Assembly (NCBI RefSeq): GCF_000383975.1
Contig: NZ_KB913017.1
Coordinates: 1-64,000 of the forward strand
Direction: 5' to 3'
DNA: 64,000 nucleotides
From: Natronorubrum tibetense GA33
GTDB lineage: Archaea; Halobacteriota; Halobacteria; Halobacteriales; Natrialbaceae
The notes beneath the pieces are model-generated. The model ran no database searches. It was not told where the DNA came from and saw nothing but the letters and a program-made list of their open reading frames with translations. Of this stretch, positions 54,633-63,849 are shown one piece after another. Each line of letters begins with the position of its first letter. The stretch's first letter is position 1. The translations under genes and the position numbers were made by a program.

Positions 54633-56744
54633 CCGAACGACGAGCGGTTCCGATCGAGTCGGTTTTCGACTCCAACTGGTCGCGTTCACATCTTCTTATG
54701 CGTCGGGCCCAATATAGGAGCTGTGGCCACCGAACGCCACGCTTCTTCCTCGAGTGAGACGACGAGTTCGCAGTCGTCGTACTCGAGTATCGCGTACGTC
54801 GACCCGCGAGCACCGGATTCGGCCAATCGATCACGGCAACGCTGTTGTTGCTCGGTGTCGTGTTCACGCAACGGTGCTTGTCTACGCCGTGGCTGCGATT
54901 CTCGGGCTGGCAGCGGTCCCACGGTGGCGACTCGACCCGTACCGCCTGCGTGCGATTTCGGCTTGTGTGTTTCACTCTCGAACCGGAGCCACGCACTGTC
55001 TGTGCCATCTGGAACTTGAACACATTTCGATATAGCACTATATGATTCATGAGTCGGACAGCAGCCACGTATCGCCGATATGTGTGGTGGTAACACGAGC
55101 CTATCGATTCCGTCATCGGGCGCTGAAGACGGACTCCATCCCACACAGCGACGGTGTCGGACACACGACGACTGCTGAAAGCCGACGGACTGGAACGGGC
55201 ACCTGACGTCAGCTCCGTTCGGAACCAGACTCCGTCCACGACAGCCCGTGACGACACCTCGGTCGTGTCCAGAGCCATGCTACTAACGCCGCCACGAGAC
55301 ACGACGAGAGATCCCTTCCGAACATCGCGTTGTGCCGACCACTACGACGCGACAGCTGCCCCGTAACGATCCGAGATCGGTATCGGACCGGATCGCCACT
55401 GGCTCTCTGCGCACCTCGTCTTCCGCTCTCCACGCCTCCGCTGCAATCGCTCGAGACGGTGCCATCGGCGCTCGGGGGCGAAGACTTCACAGTGGTCACG
55501 ACGAGCCTTGACGGACGAACAGTCTCGTCGGTCTCGTACCCCTAGAAGAGCCGTCCCGCTCGAGACGCCTCGAGACCGCGTCTGTCCGCCCGTGATGCCC
55601 TGCACCGTTGGCGGTCGTTGTGCACCCCACACCGTCTCGAAGCGGTGCAGAACGCCGGTCCGGGTAGCCAGCGGAACGAAACCCTGTCCGACTTTCCGAC
55701 GATCGTCCTCCATCGATTTCCCCGGAGCGCATCGAGGGAATTCGAAACACGCCCAAAGTCCAGCGGGTCGCGCTGGCCCGTCGCCCCGCACCGGTAACGC
55801 ATCGTACGGCCCTCTCGCAACGCCGCTGTATGGCCGCTGACGCGATTTTCTCCATTTCCGAACTGATTGGGGCGGAGATGCCTTCCGACGGCCTACGAAC
55901 CCTCGAGAAGGGGGCTCAATTGGGCCCGAGTTGCCGTTACCCCTCGATAGACGAGCCGACCTGGGCTCGTGCCGACCGCGGCAGTGCGTGGGACGACTTA
56001 GCCCCACGTGACGTCGTGAATTGCCACTACCGACTCGCTGCGGGCAGGAACAGGATTTGAGCCCGTTCGCTCTCTCCGGAGTACGCACGGATCGACGCAG
56101 CCGTGAGCGTCGAGGCTCGATCCTGCCCGAGCGACTCTCGTGAATCGCGTGTTCCCGAGCGCCGTCGTCGACCGACAGACGTGACAGTCGCCCACCCGTA
56201 CGGATAGTGGGCCGTCACGACGGGATGACCGAACGACGACTCCCCAGTGTCGGGCCGATGACGATATCCCAGTTTCGAGTGAGATTCCAGCCCCATCACC
56301 GGACCGTATCGGTCCTCGATCGATCGCCGACATTCACCGCGAGAACGTCCTCCCGTTTCCGCTCTATCGCGATACGAACTCGAGAATATTTTCTCCCAAT
56401 CGAGACTGGAATAAGTGACTATTTTCACAAGTACTATCGTGTTATTTATCCGTCGAAAACACGCCACTTACCATGTATGTGATAGTTATTTCGGCGAGCT
56501 TATCAGGCGTCTATTCACGGACTTTCTCGCTCGATACTGAACTCTAAATACCGCAACCGGATTTGATATCTCGAACTGTGGTCCCAGAAACACCTATTTT
56601 ATATCTCAATTAGTGTGCCCTTCTACAATTAAATCTGAAATTGCGGACCCACTTTTGGCGCAAAACTAGTCCTGTGAAGAGAGATAAAAACACTTAGCTC
56701 GAATAATGGGTAGATTGATTATCACCGCGTTTGATCAATGTCGT
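54633..56744. other. 2.1 kb without a convincing gene
   Basis: Several mid-length open frames overlap on both strands, but none has consistent GC-rich third positions along its length or recognisable motifs. One local exception is minus-strand 54690-54790, where the codons (reading AILEYDDCELVVSLEEEAW) look coding, as if a fragment of a decayed gene remained. The right 230 bases are AT-rich and hold promoter words for the gene at 56745. The stretch may be a relic or hold an unannotated RNA. Confidence 0.6.
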
Positions 56745-57140
56745 ATGAGCGATTCGGCGGACACCGAACGAACCACCGTCAAAACCTACGTCCCGTCCTA
56801 CCAGAAATCTGAATGGCAGTCTCACGCCGACGATCTGGGGATGAGTCAGGCCGAGTTCGTTCGAACGATGGTGCAGGCCGGCCGAGCGGGGTTCGATACC
56901 GATTACGAGGAACCCCATTCTCCGGACCCAGACCCCGGGGGTAACGCCCTCGAAACAAGGGTCCTCAAATTACTCGAGTCTGACACGTATTCCTGGGAGG
57001 AACTCCTCGAAGCGGTGTCGGACGATGTCGAATCTCGCCTGGACCAGACGCTCGAGGAACTCCAGGCGAACAACCGAGTTCGATACAGCGGACGCCACGG
57101 CGGGTACACCGCCGTCGACGGTGGTGTCGATGGCGACTGA
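56745..57140 (+). CDS. small protein coupled to integrase (DUF5805-like)
   Basis: A 131-residue protein: an N-terminal ribbon-helix-helix-like part (TTVKTYVPSYQKSEWQSHAD, LGMSQAEFVRTMVQAGRAGF) and, after a Pro/Asp-rich linker, a C-terminal winged-helix-like part (KLLESDTYSWEELLEAVSDD, LEELQANNRVRYSGRHGGYT). Such layout suggests DNA binding. The last 11 bases overlap the recombinase start, implying coupled translation and joint function. I recall this pairing in many haloarchaea (DUF5805 with integrase). Confidence 0.85.
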   Translation: MSDSADTERTTVKTYVPSYQKSEWQSHADDLGMSQAEFVRTMVQAGRAGFDTDYEEPHSPDPDPGGNALETRVLKLLESDTYSWEELLEAVSDDVESRLDQTLEELQANNRVRYSGRHGGYTAVDGGVDGD

Positions 57141-58176
57141 ACGCGGGACCGATGTCCCGACGGACGTCACGGATCCGATCGCGTACTTCCTCGACGACCA
57201 GCGATATCACGGCAAGAGCGAACGGACGCTCGAGGCCTACGAGCGCGTTCTCCGACGGTTCGAGGCGTTCGTGAGCGAACGCTTCGACGTCGATCGGGTG
57301 GGGGCGGCCCAGCGACGGGAGTGCATGGCCTGGATTCACTCCCTTCGAGGCGGGTTCGAGCCGAGCACGATCGCGACCTACGCCTCGTATCTCAACCGGT
57401 TTTACGACTACATGAACCGCGTCGGAGTCTTCGACGACAACCCGATGGCCCTGGTGATGGAGGAGCTGTCCGAATCGATCGACACGAACCCGACGAGACG
57501 GGATATCTCGGTGCCGGAGATGCGGGCGTTCGTCGCCGCGGTTGACCATCCGTTAGAGCGCGCCGTCGTCGTCACGCTGTTGAAAACGGGGATGCGTGTC
57601 GGCGAATGCTGTAACCTCGATTTGCAGGATCTGAACCTCGAGGCGCCGGAAATCGACCGCGAGTGGGACCCCCGCGTCGGGCTTGAGCGGCGGCCCTCGT
57701 CAGTGTTCGTCGCCGCGGCACCCGCTCGCGGCGCGACCGTCAACGGCGAGGAGCGAACGGCGTCGAACAAACGCAAGCGAGATACCGTCGTCCCCGTGGA
57801 CGACGAACTTCGACGGTCGCTCCTCGAGTGGCTGGCGATCCGCCCGGACCCAGTTTCGGACGCCGACCCGCTCTTCCTCGACACCGGTGAGTCGTGGGGC
57901 GAGCGCCTGACGCCGTCGGACGTGCGCTATATCGTCGAGAAACACGCTCGAGAGCGCGGCTGGTACCGAACCGGCGGCGGGACACAGGAGAACGTCACTC
58001 CCCACTATTTCCGGCACTTTTTCACGACCCACCTGCGGGATCGAACGGGTGACCGCGGGATCGTCCAGTATCTTCGGGGAGATGTGGCCGGCGACGTGAT
58101 CGACACCTACACTCACAACTGGGGTGATCGCGTTCGAGAGACGTACCTCGAGCACATCTACGCTGTCAGTCAGTAA
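57130..58176 (+). CDS. tyrosine recombinase (XerC/D-like integrase)
   Basis: A 348-residue site-specific recombinase with an N-terminal SAM-like core-binding part (ERTLEAYERVLRRFEAFVSE; TIATYASYLNRFYDYMNRVG) and a catalytic domain with Arg I in LLKTGMRVGECCNLDLQDL (about 155-174), HxxR in TPHYFRHFFTTHLRD (about 292-306) and the nucleophilic Tyr in VIDTYTHNWGDRV (about 325). The insert around 200-235 contains a candidate catalytic Lys. Overlap with the upstream small gene marks a two-gene unit. It could resolve chromosome dimers or serve an element. Confidence 0.92.
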   Translation: MATERGTDVPTDVTDPIAYFLDDQRYHGKSERTLEAYERVLRRFEAFVSERFDVDRVGAAQRRECMAWIHSLRGGFEPSTIATYASYLNRFYDYMNRVGVFDDNPMALVMEELSESIDTNPTRRDISVPEMRAFVAAVDHPLERAVVVTLLKTGMRVGECCNLDLQDLNLEAPEIDREWDPRVGLERRPSSVFVAAAPARGATVNGEERTASNKRKRDTVVPVDDELRRSLLEWLAIRPDPVSDADPLFLDTGESWGERLTPSDVRYIVEKHARERGWYRTGGGTQENVTPHYFRHFFTTHLRDRTGDRGIVQYLRGDVAGDVIDTYTHNWGDRVRETYLEHIYAVSQ

Positions 58177-58517
58177 CTTGTGGAGGGCGTTATCGACCGC
58201 GGCGCAGCCTGTAGCTGTCATCGAGAGCCAGACGTTCTCACGACGATTCGTCGGTGATCGACTGTATCAACTCCAGAATTTACTAAGACTGTAGTAATCT
58301 ATCATGCTCGAAAACAGGCTCATAAATCGTACTTCGCTATATCTAATTGGTGGTGGGCTGTTCGGCATTCCGATGTCCGAAACCGAACGACACAGCCGCT
58401 CTCGGGTCGCTTGGCGACGAATAATGGAGGTTCCGTGTCCCGACGTACGGAGGCGTCTCGTATCGAATCGAGTCTAGACTGGCGGATCGCTTTCGAACTA
58501 ACTCAGTTATTCCAATA
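58177..58517. other. intergenic after the recombinase
   Basis: 340 bases with no gene. It contains TTACTA-N6-TAGTAA at 58280-58297 about 100 bases downstream of the recombinase stop, and AT-rich words near 58321-58350. No other structure seen. Confidence 0.55.
58280..58297. repeat. palindrome TTACTA-N6-TAGTAA
   Basis: Perfect 6-bp arms with a 6-base spacer (AGACTG). The geometry resembles a recombinase core site (arms around a 6-8 bp spacer), but the arms are shorter than dif's 11 bp, so an operator is equally possible. Confidence 0.4.
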
Positions 58518-58883
58518 TTAGACGGCTTCGGCGCGAGCGTTCACCGCGTCGAAGATTCGCGGGACGAACCCCTCCGCGAGCGGCGACAGTTCGTAGACGC
58601 GACTCCCGCCGTCGCGGAACTTGCCGACCAGTCCCGCATCTTCGAGCGCGTTGAGGTGGTGATACAGGTCGTTCTGCCGACGGTCGAGCAATTCCGCTAG
58701 TTCGCCACTTCGCACCTGTCCCTCCTCGGAAAGCAGATACAGAATCGTAAATCGGGTCGGCTCACCCATCACCGACAGTCGGTTGGCTTCCCGCTCGAGG
58801 TCGAGTGTCCCCTCGAGGAGATCCGACTCGATGCGGTCCTGGGCAGCGGTTCGCTGGTTCGTCGGGACCTCTCGTTCGCTCAT
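58518..58883 (-). CDS. ArsR-like winged-helix regulator
   Basis: A 121-residue ArsR-family regulator with helix-turn-helix residues FTILYLLSEEGQVRSGELAELLDRRQNDLYHHLNALEDAGLV (about 46-87) and a beta wing (KFRDGGSRVYELSP). No metal-binding Cys motif is present, so it senses something else, or is a simple repressor. Divergent from the next gene across the CTTAAT-N4-ATTAAG palindrome. Confidence 0.88.
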   Translation of the reverse strand: MSEREVPTNQRTAAQDRIESDLLEGTLDLEREANRLSVMGEPTRFTILYLLSEEGQVRSGELAELLDRRQNDLYHHLNALEDAGLVGKFRDGGSRVYELSPLAEGFVPRIFDAVNARAEAV

Positions 58884-58913
58884 AGCTGTCTCTAGTCGTT
58901 CAGGACACTTAGG

Positions 58914-58929
58914 CTTAATCGTTATTAAG
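58914..58929. promoter_or_regulatory. candidate operator between divergent regulator and target
   Basis: CTTAATCGTTATTAAG has perfect 6-bp arms around CGTT, in the 98-base gap between the ArsR-like gene and the gene at 58982. The AT-rich core also resembles a TATA/BRE region for the minus-strand gene. It is a natural site for an ArsR-type dimer. Confidence 0.5.
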
Positions 58930-58981
58930 ACAGCGGGAAGACACGAATGTTTACCTGATAGTGGTCTGGATCTGAAGAACG

Positions 58982-59674
58982 ATGGCCGGACTCACGACGT
59001 ACGAGGGGACGCCGATTAGAACCATCATCGCCCAGTCGATCCCGGACGCAGAACCGGACGACACGTTCGTGTTTCTGATGGGACCGTACAGATTGCTCGA
59101 TCCGTCGTACCTCTATCCGGATGCCGAATATCCGCTGCCGTCAGATCCGCTCGCGCCTGATCGGAGCACCGGCGCTCCCGACGAAATCGAAGCGACCCTT
59201 CGGACGATCTGTGAGCGAGTGTCTGCTGAGACTTCGACGACGGTGTTCATCGCGAGTGTTGTTGAGATCCCGACTAAACAGGAAGCGGAACGACCTGAGT
59301 GTGACGAGACGGGGATGGCCGTCATCGATCAATCGATCGCGTTCGCGAAGGCCAGCGAGGGGAACGCGTTCGTTTTCACGAAGGCTGGACTAACGACGGG
59401 TGCGGGTGCCGAAGCCGGAGCGATCCCCGAATACTTCCGTCTCAGGAACGACGTCGGACGACTTCGCGATCCGCGAACGTTCTGCATTTTCGCCGAAGCC
59501 ACGGCGGATAGCGAACGAAACGTGTACGAACCACGATTCAGCAGTGCGTCCATCGACGAGATGGACGACGCGTACGACCTCAGATTTCGGTACTTCGTTG
59601 ATCGGCCAGAACTGGTCGACACACTCGTCGACTTCATCGAAGCGTACGTCGTCCCACTTTCGAGCAGTACGTGA
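58982..59674 (+). CDS. haloarchaeal protein of unknown function (DUF7509-like)
   Basis: A 230-residue protein with alternating strands and helices: DDTFVFLMGPYRLLDPSYLY (about 26-45), TTVFIASVVEIPTKQEAE, IDQSIAFAKASEGNAFVFTK (about 119-138) and AGAIPEYFRLRNDVGRLRDP. The overall alpha/beta pattern recalls nucleoside deoxyribosyltransferase-like or TIR-like folds, but that is a loose impression; I recall it as DUF7509. It is divergent from an ArsR-like regulator that may control it. Confidence 0.65.
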   Translation: MAGLTTYEGTPIRTIIAQSIPDAEPDDTFVFLMGPYRLLDPSYLYPDAEYPLPSDPLAPDRSTGAPDEIEATLRTICERVSAETSTTVFIASVVEIPTKQEAERPECDETGMAVIDQSIAFAKASEGNAFVFTKAGLTTGAGAEAGAIPEYFRLRNDVGRLRDPRTFCIFAEATADSERNVYEPRFSSASIDEMDDAYDLRFRYFVDRPELVDTLVDFIEAYVVPLSSST

Positions 59675-59740
59675 CTCGTCAGTACATCTGCTGGGTCGAA
59701 TCAACCGTTGTCCCGCAAAAGAGCCGTTTCGAAGCGTGTT

Positions 59741-60676
59741 CTACCGTTCGACCGCGAGTGCAGTCTCGAGGTCGGTTCCGTTCAACAGCGCGCGAACGCC
59801 GTCGGCCGTCTCGCTTACTTCCGGCGTACTCTCTAAGAGCACGGTTTCGCTGGGGAACAACTGCTCGCCCAGCAACAGCCCGTGCTCTCGAGCCGTCGAT
59901 CCCGTCACGGTCAGGTAGACTCCTAACCCGGTGTCGGCGATCGCGGCCTCCTCCTCGCGGCCCTCCTCGGGATACACGAAGCGAACGTTGTCGAGCGTCC
60001 GTGTGCCGAGGACGGCCTGCACGAGCCGTTCGTATCGCGGTTCGATACACAGCGGTCCCTCGTAGGACTCGAGAAACTCTCGATCGATCGACCCCGTCGA
60101 CGGCGACACCGAAGGAGTGGCCATCAAGGTGTGATAGACGGTATCACCGAGACCGGTGACGACGCGAACGTCGGTATCGGTCGGATCGATTCGGGCGTTG
60201 ATATCGGCGATTCTGTCGAGCGGTTCTGGACGGAGTTCGACGACTTCCTCTAAGACGAGATCGGCGCTATCGAATCCGAGCGCGAACTCGTGGGTTCGCA
60301 GGGCTCGAAACGGCTCCTCACGACCGACGAGTTGAATCGCCGCATCGTCGGGAACGCCGTCGACCCCTTCGAGCGGAATCGTGACGCTGTCGAAGACGAT
60401 GCGTCGGGGTTTGCCGGCCCGATCGTCTCGCAAGAGGGTGTACTCGGGCTCGGTCGGGTCCTCGACGGTGCTGTACGCTGCGAGACGATGGTAGACGTGT
60501 TCGTCGGCGTCGTCTTCGGGGTCGACCGTCCCCTTCGTGAGTGCCTTCTCGTGACGAAGCGTCGACGTGATATCGTCCGCGAGATCGGCCACGTCGAGTC
60601 GACGTGCGAATCGGTCGAGCACCGACTCGAGCGGTCGCCCCTTGCGCGGAACAGCGATCGGTATCGTCTCGCCCAT
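59741..60676 (-). CDS. HisG-like (ATP phosphoribosyltransferase-related) protein
   Basis: A 311-residue protein starting MGETIPIAVPRKGRPLESVL, close to the MRIAVPNKGRL start of HisG, with a possible second match in the periplasmic-binding fold region (VLEEVVELRPEPLDRIADI). The usual HisG motif EL(H)GSVE- and PRPP loop (DxGITG) is not visible. It might be a diverged HisG, or a nucleotide-binding protein that kept only the first strand. No his neighbours. Confidence 0.5.
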   Translation of the reverse strand: MGETIPIAVPRKGRPLESVLDRFARRLDVADLADDITSTLRHEKALTKGTVDPEDDADEHVYHRLAAYSTVEDPTEPEYTLLRDDRAGKPRRIVFDSVTIPLEGVDGVPDDAAIQLVGREEPFRALRTHEFALGFDSADLVLEEVVELRPEPLDRIADINARIDPTDTDVRVVTGLGDTVYHTLMATPSVSPSTGSIDREFLESYEGPLCIEPRYERLVQAVLGTRTLDNVRFVYPEEGREEEAAIADTGLGVYLTVTGSTAREHGLLLGEQLFPSETVLLESTPEVSETADGVRALLNGTDLETALAVER

Positions 60677-60851
60677 CGACGAATTCTCGACCGGCGACGG
60701 ATAAACGCGTTGCGTTTCGAAAACGAGAGTGAGAATTCGGATCGAGACTGTCCTCGAAAAACGGCGTCGTTCATGCGGACGGCCGTCAGTCAGTTCCGAA
60801 GACCGCGAACCGTCCTACGGTCACACCGGTACTCAGTGACAGCAGACCGCC
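60677..60851. other. short intergenic gap
   Basis: 175 bases between two minus-strand genes. It contains AT-rich words that may form a promoter for the HisG-like gene, nothing else. Confidence 0.45.
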
Positions 60852-62765
60852 TCAGTCCGTGAACATCGAACCGAGCTGATCGCGCCACTCCTGGATGTCG
60901 GTAACTTCGGCTTGAACGTCCTCGAGATCTCCTTCGATAGACTCGACATCGTCCTCCACGTCTTCGACGTCGTCGGCCACATCGTCGAGGTCTTCGGCCA
61001 CGTCTGCAACCTCGGCTTCGACGTCGTCGAGGTCTTCCTCGAGATTGGTCACGTCGTCCGCGACCGAATCGACGTCCGCTTCGACGGTGGACACGTCGTC
61101 AGCCACATCGTCGAGGTTGTCCCCGAGGTCGTCGACATCCGTTTCGACGGCGCCGATCTCGTTTTCGATGTCGGCGTTCCACTCGGAGAGATCGCTCACG
61201 TCGGCTTCGACGTCGTCGACGCTCGCTTCCGTCTCGTCGAGTCGCCCGTCCAGCGCTGCGAACTCGTCTTCGAGTCCGCTGATGTCTGCCGTGAGCTCCT
61301 CGATGAGCTGTTTCCCGGTCCCGTTCTCCTCGAGGAACTGCTCGAGTGCGTCGGTGTAAGCGGTGACCTCCTCGACGCGGCGCTGTAGGTGTTCGACTTT
61401 GGCGACGTCCGGGCCGGACGGTTCGAGATCGAGTTCGGTGCGCAGGGCCTCGAGATCGTCGTCGTCGACGTCTCCCTCGCGAATCTCTGTCGCGAGTCGG
61501 GCAGCAACCGAGCCGTCGAACGACGGACTCGAGGTGTCCGTCTCCGTATTGTCGTCGGTCGCGCCCACTTCGCGGTCCTGAGCGTCGTCTGCGGCGTCTA
61601 CGGAGTCGCTCTCTGCATCGACGGCCGATTCGTCGATGGCCGTCGATGGCTCCTCGACGTCTGTCTCTTCGGTCGTCGATTCGTCGTCCTCGACCTCGGA
61701 TTCGTCGTCCTCAGTCTCGTCAACCTCGGGTTCATCGACCGACGAGTCGGCCTCCGTGTCGGCGAGGTCGACATCGTCGGCCGACGGCGTCTCGGAATCG
61801 GTATCGATGTCCTCAAGCGCGGGATCGTCCTCACTCGACTCGCCCAGCGGTGTCTCGTTTTCGTCTTGGTCTACACCGTCGTCGGCGATGTCCGGCTCGT
61901 CTTCCTCGACGTCGGCCGCAGCGGCTTCGAGATCGAGTTCGATTTCGGGTTCGTCGTCTGCGTCCTCCCCGAGGTCGAGTTCGTCCGTCGCGTCGTCTTC
62001 GTCGGTATCCTCGACACCGAGGTCGATCCCGAGATCGGTATCCCCGTCGTCAGCGTCGTCCGGTTCCGGAATCTCGTCCTCTTCGAAGCCGAGATCGATA
62101 TCCGGCGTGTCGTCCTCATCCGCGTCGGTCTCGTCGTCGACCGGCTCCGGTTCGGGATCGACATCGCCGAGATCGAGGTCGAGCCCCCCGGCTTCGTCCT
62201 CGAGCTCGTCCGCGTCGTCAGCAGCCTCGGCTCCGCCGTCGTCCTCGCTGTTGTCGTCTGCGTCGTCCTCGAGTCCGGGAACGGAGTCGGACTCGCCGGA
62301 GATCATATCCTTGACGGCCTGATTGCGGTCCTCCGAGACGATGTTACCAATAATGTCGTCGTCGACCTCGTCGGCCTCGGAGCCGCCATCGTCGCCGTCG
62401 GAACTAACCTCGACGACCTCCGGTTCGGTCAGGAACTGTTCGGCATCGCTCTCGTCGTCGATGCGGATGCCATAGACCGTGACGAGTTCTTCGTCGGGCT
62501 CGAGCGTACCGGTGAACTCGACGTGGTTATCCTGAAAGGCGGTCCAGTCGTCGCTGTTGTACTCGGGGTGGAACCCGACTTTGTCCATCGGGAACGATTC
62601 GGGGATCGATTCGGAGAGTCGAAATGCAACCTGTTCGTCACGTTCGGATTCGATCTCGAAGCGGATCGCGGGTACCGGGAACTCGTCCGCCGCGAACGTT
62701 TTCCGGACGGATAACCCGTCAGCATCGACCTCGATCACGTCGTCCGTGTCGGCGGTGCTACTCAT
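60852..62765 (-). CDS. very acidic protein with long coiled coil
   Basis: A 637-residue protein in three parts. About 1-125: a folded N-terminal domain (VIEVDADGLSVRKTFAADEF, PVPAIRFEIESERDEQVAFR). About 125-405: a very acidic, low-complexity linker of Asp/Glu runs. About 420-637: a coiled coil built from many near-heptad words such as DLSEWNADIENEIGAV, DVADDVSTVEADVDSVADDV and DVESIEGDLEDVQAEV. No enzymatic motif. It may serve as a structural or scaffold protein; the acidic linker is a salt-adapted spacer. Function unknown. The long open frame on the plus strand here is a shadow. Confidence 0.8.
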   Translation of the reverse strand: MSSTADTDDVIEVDADGLSVRKTFAADEFPVPAIRFEIESERDEQVAFRLSESIPESFPMDKVGFHPEYNSDDWTAFQDNHVEFTGTLEPDEELVTVYGIRIDDESDAEQFLTEPEVVEVSSDGDDGGSEADEVDDDIIGNIVSEDRNQAVKDMISGESDSVPGLEDDADDNSEDDGGAEAADDADELEDEAGGLDLDLGDVDPEPEPVDDETDADEDDTPDIDLGFEEDEIPEPDDADDGDTDLGIDLGVEDTDEDDATDELDLGEDADDEPEIELDLEAAAADVEEDEPDIADDGVDQDENETPLGESSEDDPALEDIDTDSETPSADDVDLADTEADSSVDEPEVDETEDDESEVEDDESTTEETDVEEPSTAIDESAVDAESDSVDAADDAQDREVGATDDNTETDTSSPSFDGSVAARLATEIREGDVDDDDLEALRTELDLEPSGPDVAKVEHLQRRVEEVTAYTDALEQFLEENGTGKQLIEELTADISGLEDEFAALDGRLDETEASVDDVEADVSDLSEWNADIENEIGAVETDVDDLGDNLDDVADDVSTVEADVDSVADDVTNLEEDLDDVEAEVADVAEDLDDVADDVEDVEDDVESIEGDLEDVQAEVTDIQEWRDQLGSMFTD

Positions 62766-62834
62766 GAGGCCAACGTTACCAGACCATTACTATAAATGAT
62801 ACGGACAGTATCAGATCTGGTTCACGTAGCGGGA

Positions 62835-63668
62835 CTACAGATCGACGCGGTCGCCGATCTCGACCAGATCGAGTCGCGTCGGGTACTCGAAGCTTTTCGC
62901 GTGGTGGTGGAGCACCTTCGGATCCGAGGTGAGCCCGCGCCACATATCCCAGTGACTTGGGAGGAGTCGCTCGAGTCCCAACGCCGACGCGGCTTCGACG
63001 ATCTGGTTCTCGTCGTTGTACCAGCGGGTCCGTTTGGGTTCGCGGGTCTCCTTGTCGGGAATTCGACCGACGGTACCGAACGCGAGGACGCCGAGATCGA
63101 TGTCGTACTCGTCGCCGATCCGTTCGAACTCGTCGGATGGTTTGGTATCGCCGCCGTGGAAAAAGGTCCCCGCGTCGTGCTCGAAAACGTAGCTCACGGG
63201 GTGGGTCGCGTCGGGATCGTTCGCGTCCTCGACGTGGACCGTGAACTCGCCGATCTCGAGGGTGTCGCCTTCGCTGACCTCGGCGAACTGCTCGTCCGTG
63301 AGGTCCCAGTCTGCGGTCCACTCCTCTTCGTCCCGGGCGACGGCAAGGCTGTCGTCGGGTGCATAGAACGTGGCCCCAGTCTGCTCGAGGATCGGCGCCT
63401 GGCTCTCGCCGTGAACGTGGTCGGTGTGTTCGTGCGTCGCGAGAACCGCATCGGCGTCCGTGACGTCCGCGGGATCGAACGGGACGGGAATCATCCGGAC
63501 GGTTCGTGGCGGATCGCCCAGCCCGAGATAGGGGTCGATGTAGACCGTCGTTCCCTCGTTCCCCTTGAGAACGAAGCCGTTGCAGCCGAGATACCAGATC
63601 GCGACCCCGTCGGGTGAAGCGTCTTCGACGTCACGAACGAGCCAGTCTCCCCAGTCACTTTGGATCAT
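62835..63668 (-). CDS. MBL-fold metal-dependent hydrolase (UlaG-like)
   Basis: A 277-residue metallo-beta-lactamase-fold protein. The metal motif is ATHEHTDHVHGES (about 77-89), with later ligands in TFFHGGDTKPSDEF (about 168-181) and RLLPSHWDMWRGL (about 234-246). Similarity is to the UlaG / L-ascorbate-6-phosphate lactonase-like group, but the true substrate in haloarchaea is unknown. It lies upstream on the same strand as the acidic coiled-coil gene, with a 69-base gap. Confidence 0.9.
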   Translation of the reverse strand: MIQSDWGDWLVRDVEDASPDGVAIWYLGCNGFVLKGNEGTTVYIDPYLGLGDPPRTVRMIPVPFDPADVTDADAVLATHEHTDHVHGESQAPILEQTGATFYAPDDSLAVARDEEEWTADWDLTDEQFAEVSEGDTLEIGEFTVHVEDANDPDATHPVSYVFEHDAGTFFHGGDTKPSDEFERIGDEYDIDLGVLAFGTVGRIPDKETREPKRTRWYNDENQIVEAASALGLERLLPSHWDMWRGLTSDPKVLHHHAKSFEYPTRLDLVEIGDRVDL

Positions 63669-63849
63669 ATGCGTGCGTGCGAGGACCGACTGGGTAAGTG
63701 TTGTTGTCTCGGCGGACCGCGGCCGGCCTCAGCGAGACCGGTGCAAAACGAACGCTGGGTGTGGAGGGCCGAAGCGGGGGATCGGGAGTAATCCGAGCCG
63801 TCGGCAGTCGGTAGGCAATCGTTCGTCGCGATCGTTCCGTCCCGTTCCG
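63669..63849. other. intergenic
   Basis: 180 bases between the start of the MBL-fold gene and the end of the next minus-strand gene. No supported feature; the short open frame over it is a shadow. Confidence 0.45.

Noticed and set aside
54388-55302. 304-residue minus-strand open frame in the gene-poor block
   Set aside because: It overlaps the well supported zinc-finger gene and lacks consistent codon bias; no transposase or other motif found.
56001-56060. possible tRNA fragment (ACAGGATTTGAG)
   Set aside because: A T-arm-like word without a matching anticodon arm or acceptor stem; no cloverleaf can be drawn.
55342-56088. 248-residue minus-strand open frame in the gene-poor block
   Set aside because: Arg/Gly/Ser-rich without hydrophobic core or motif. 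It could be a remnant, but I cannot support a gene.
61389-62714. 441-residue valine/aspartate-rich open frame, plus strand
   Set aside because: Antisense to the acidic repeat protein; GAC/GTC repeats read as Val/Asp from the other side.
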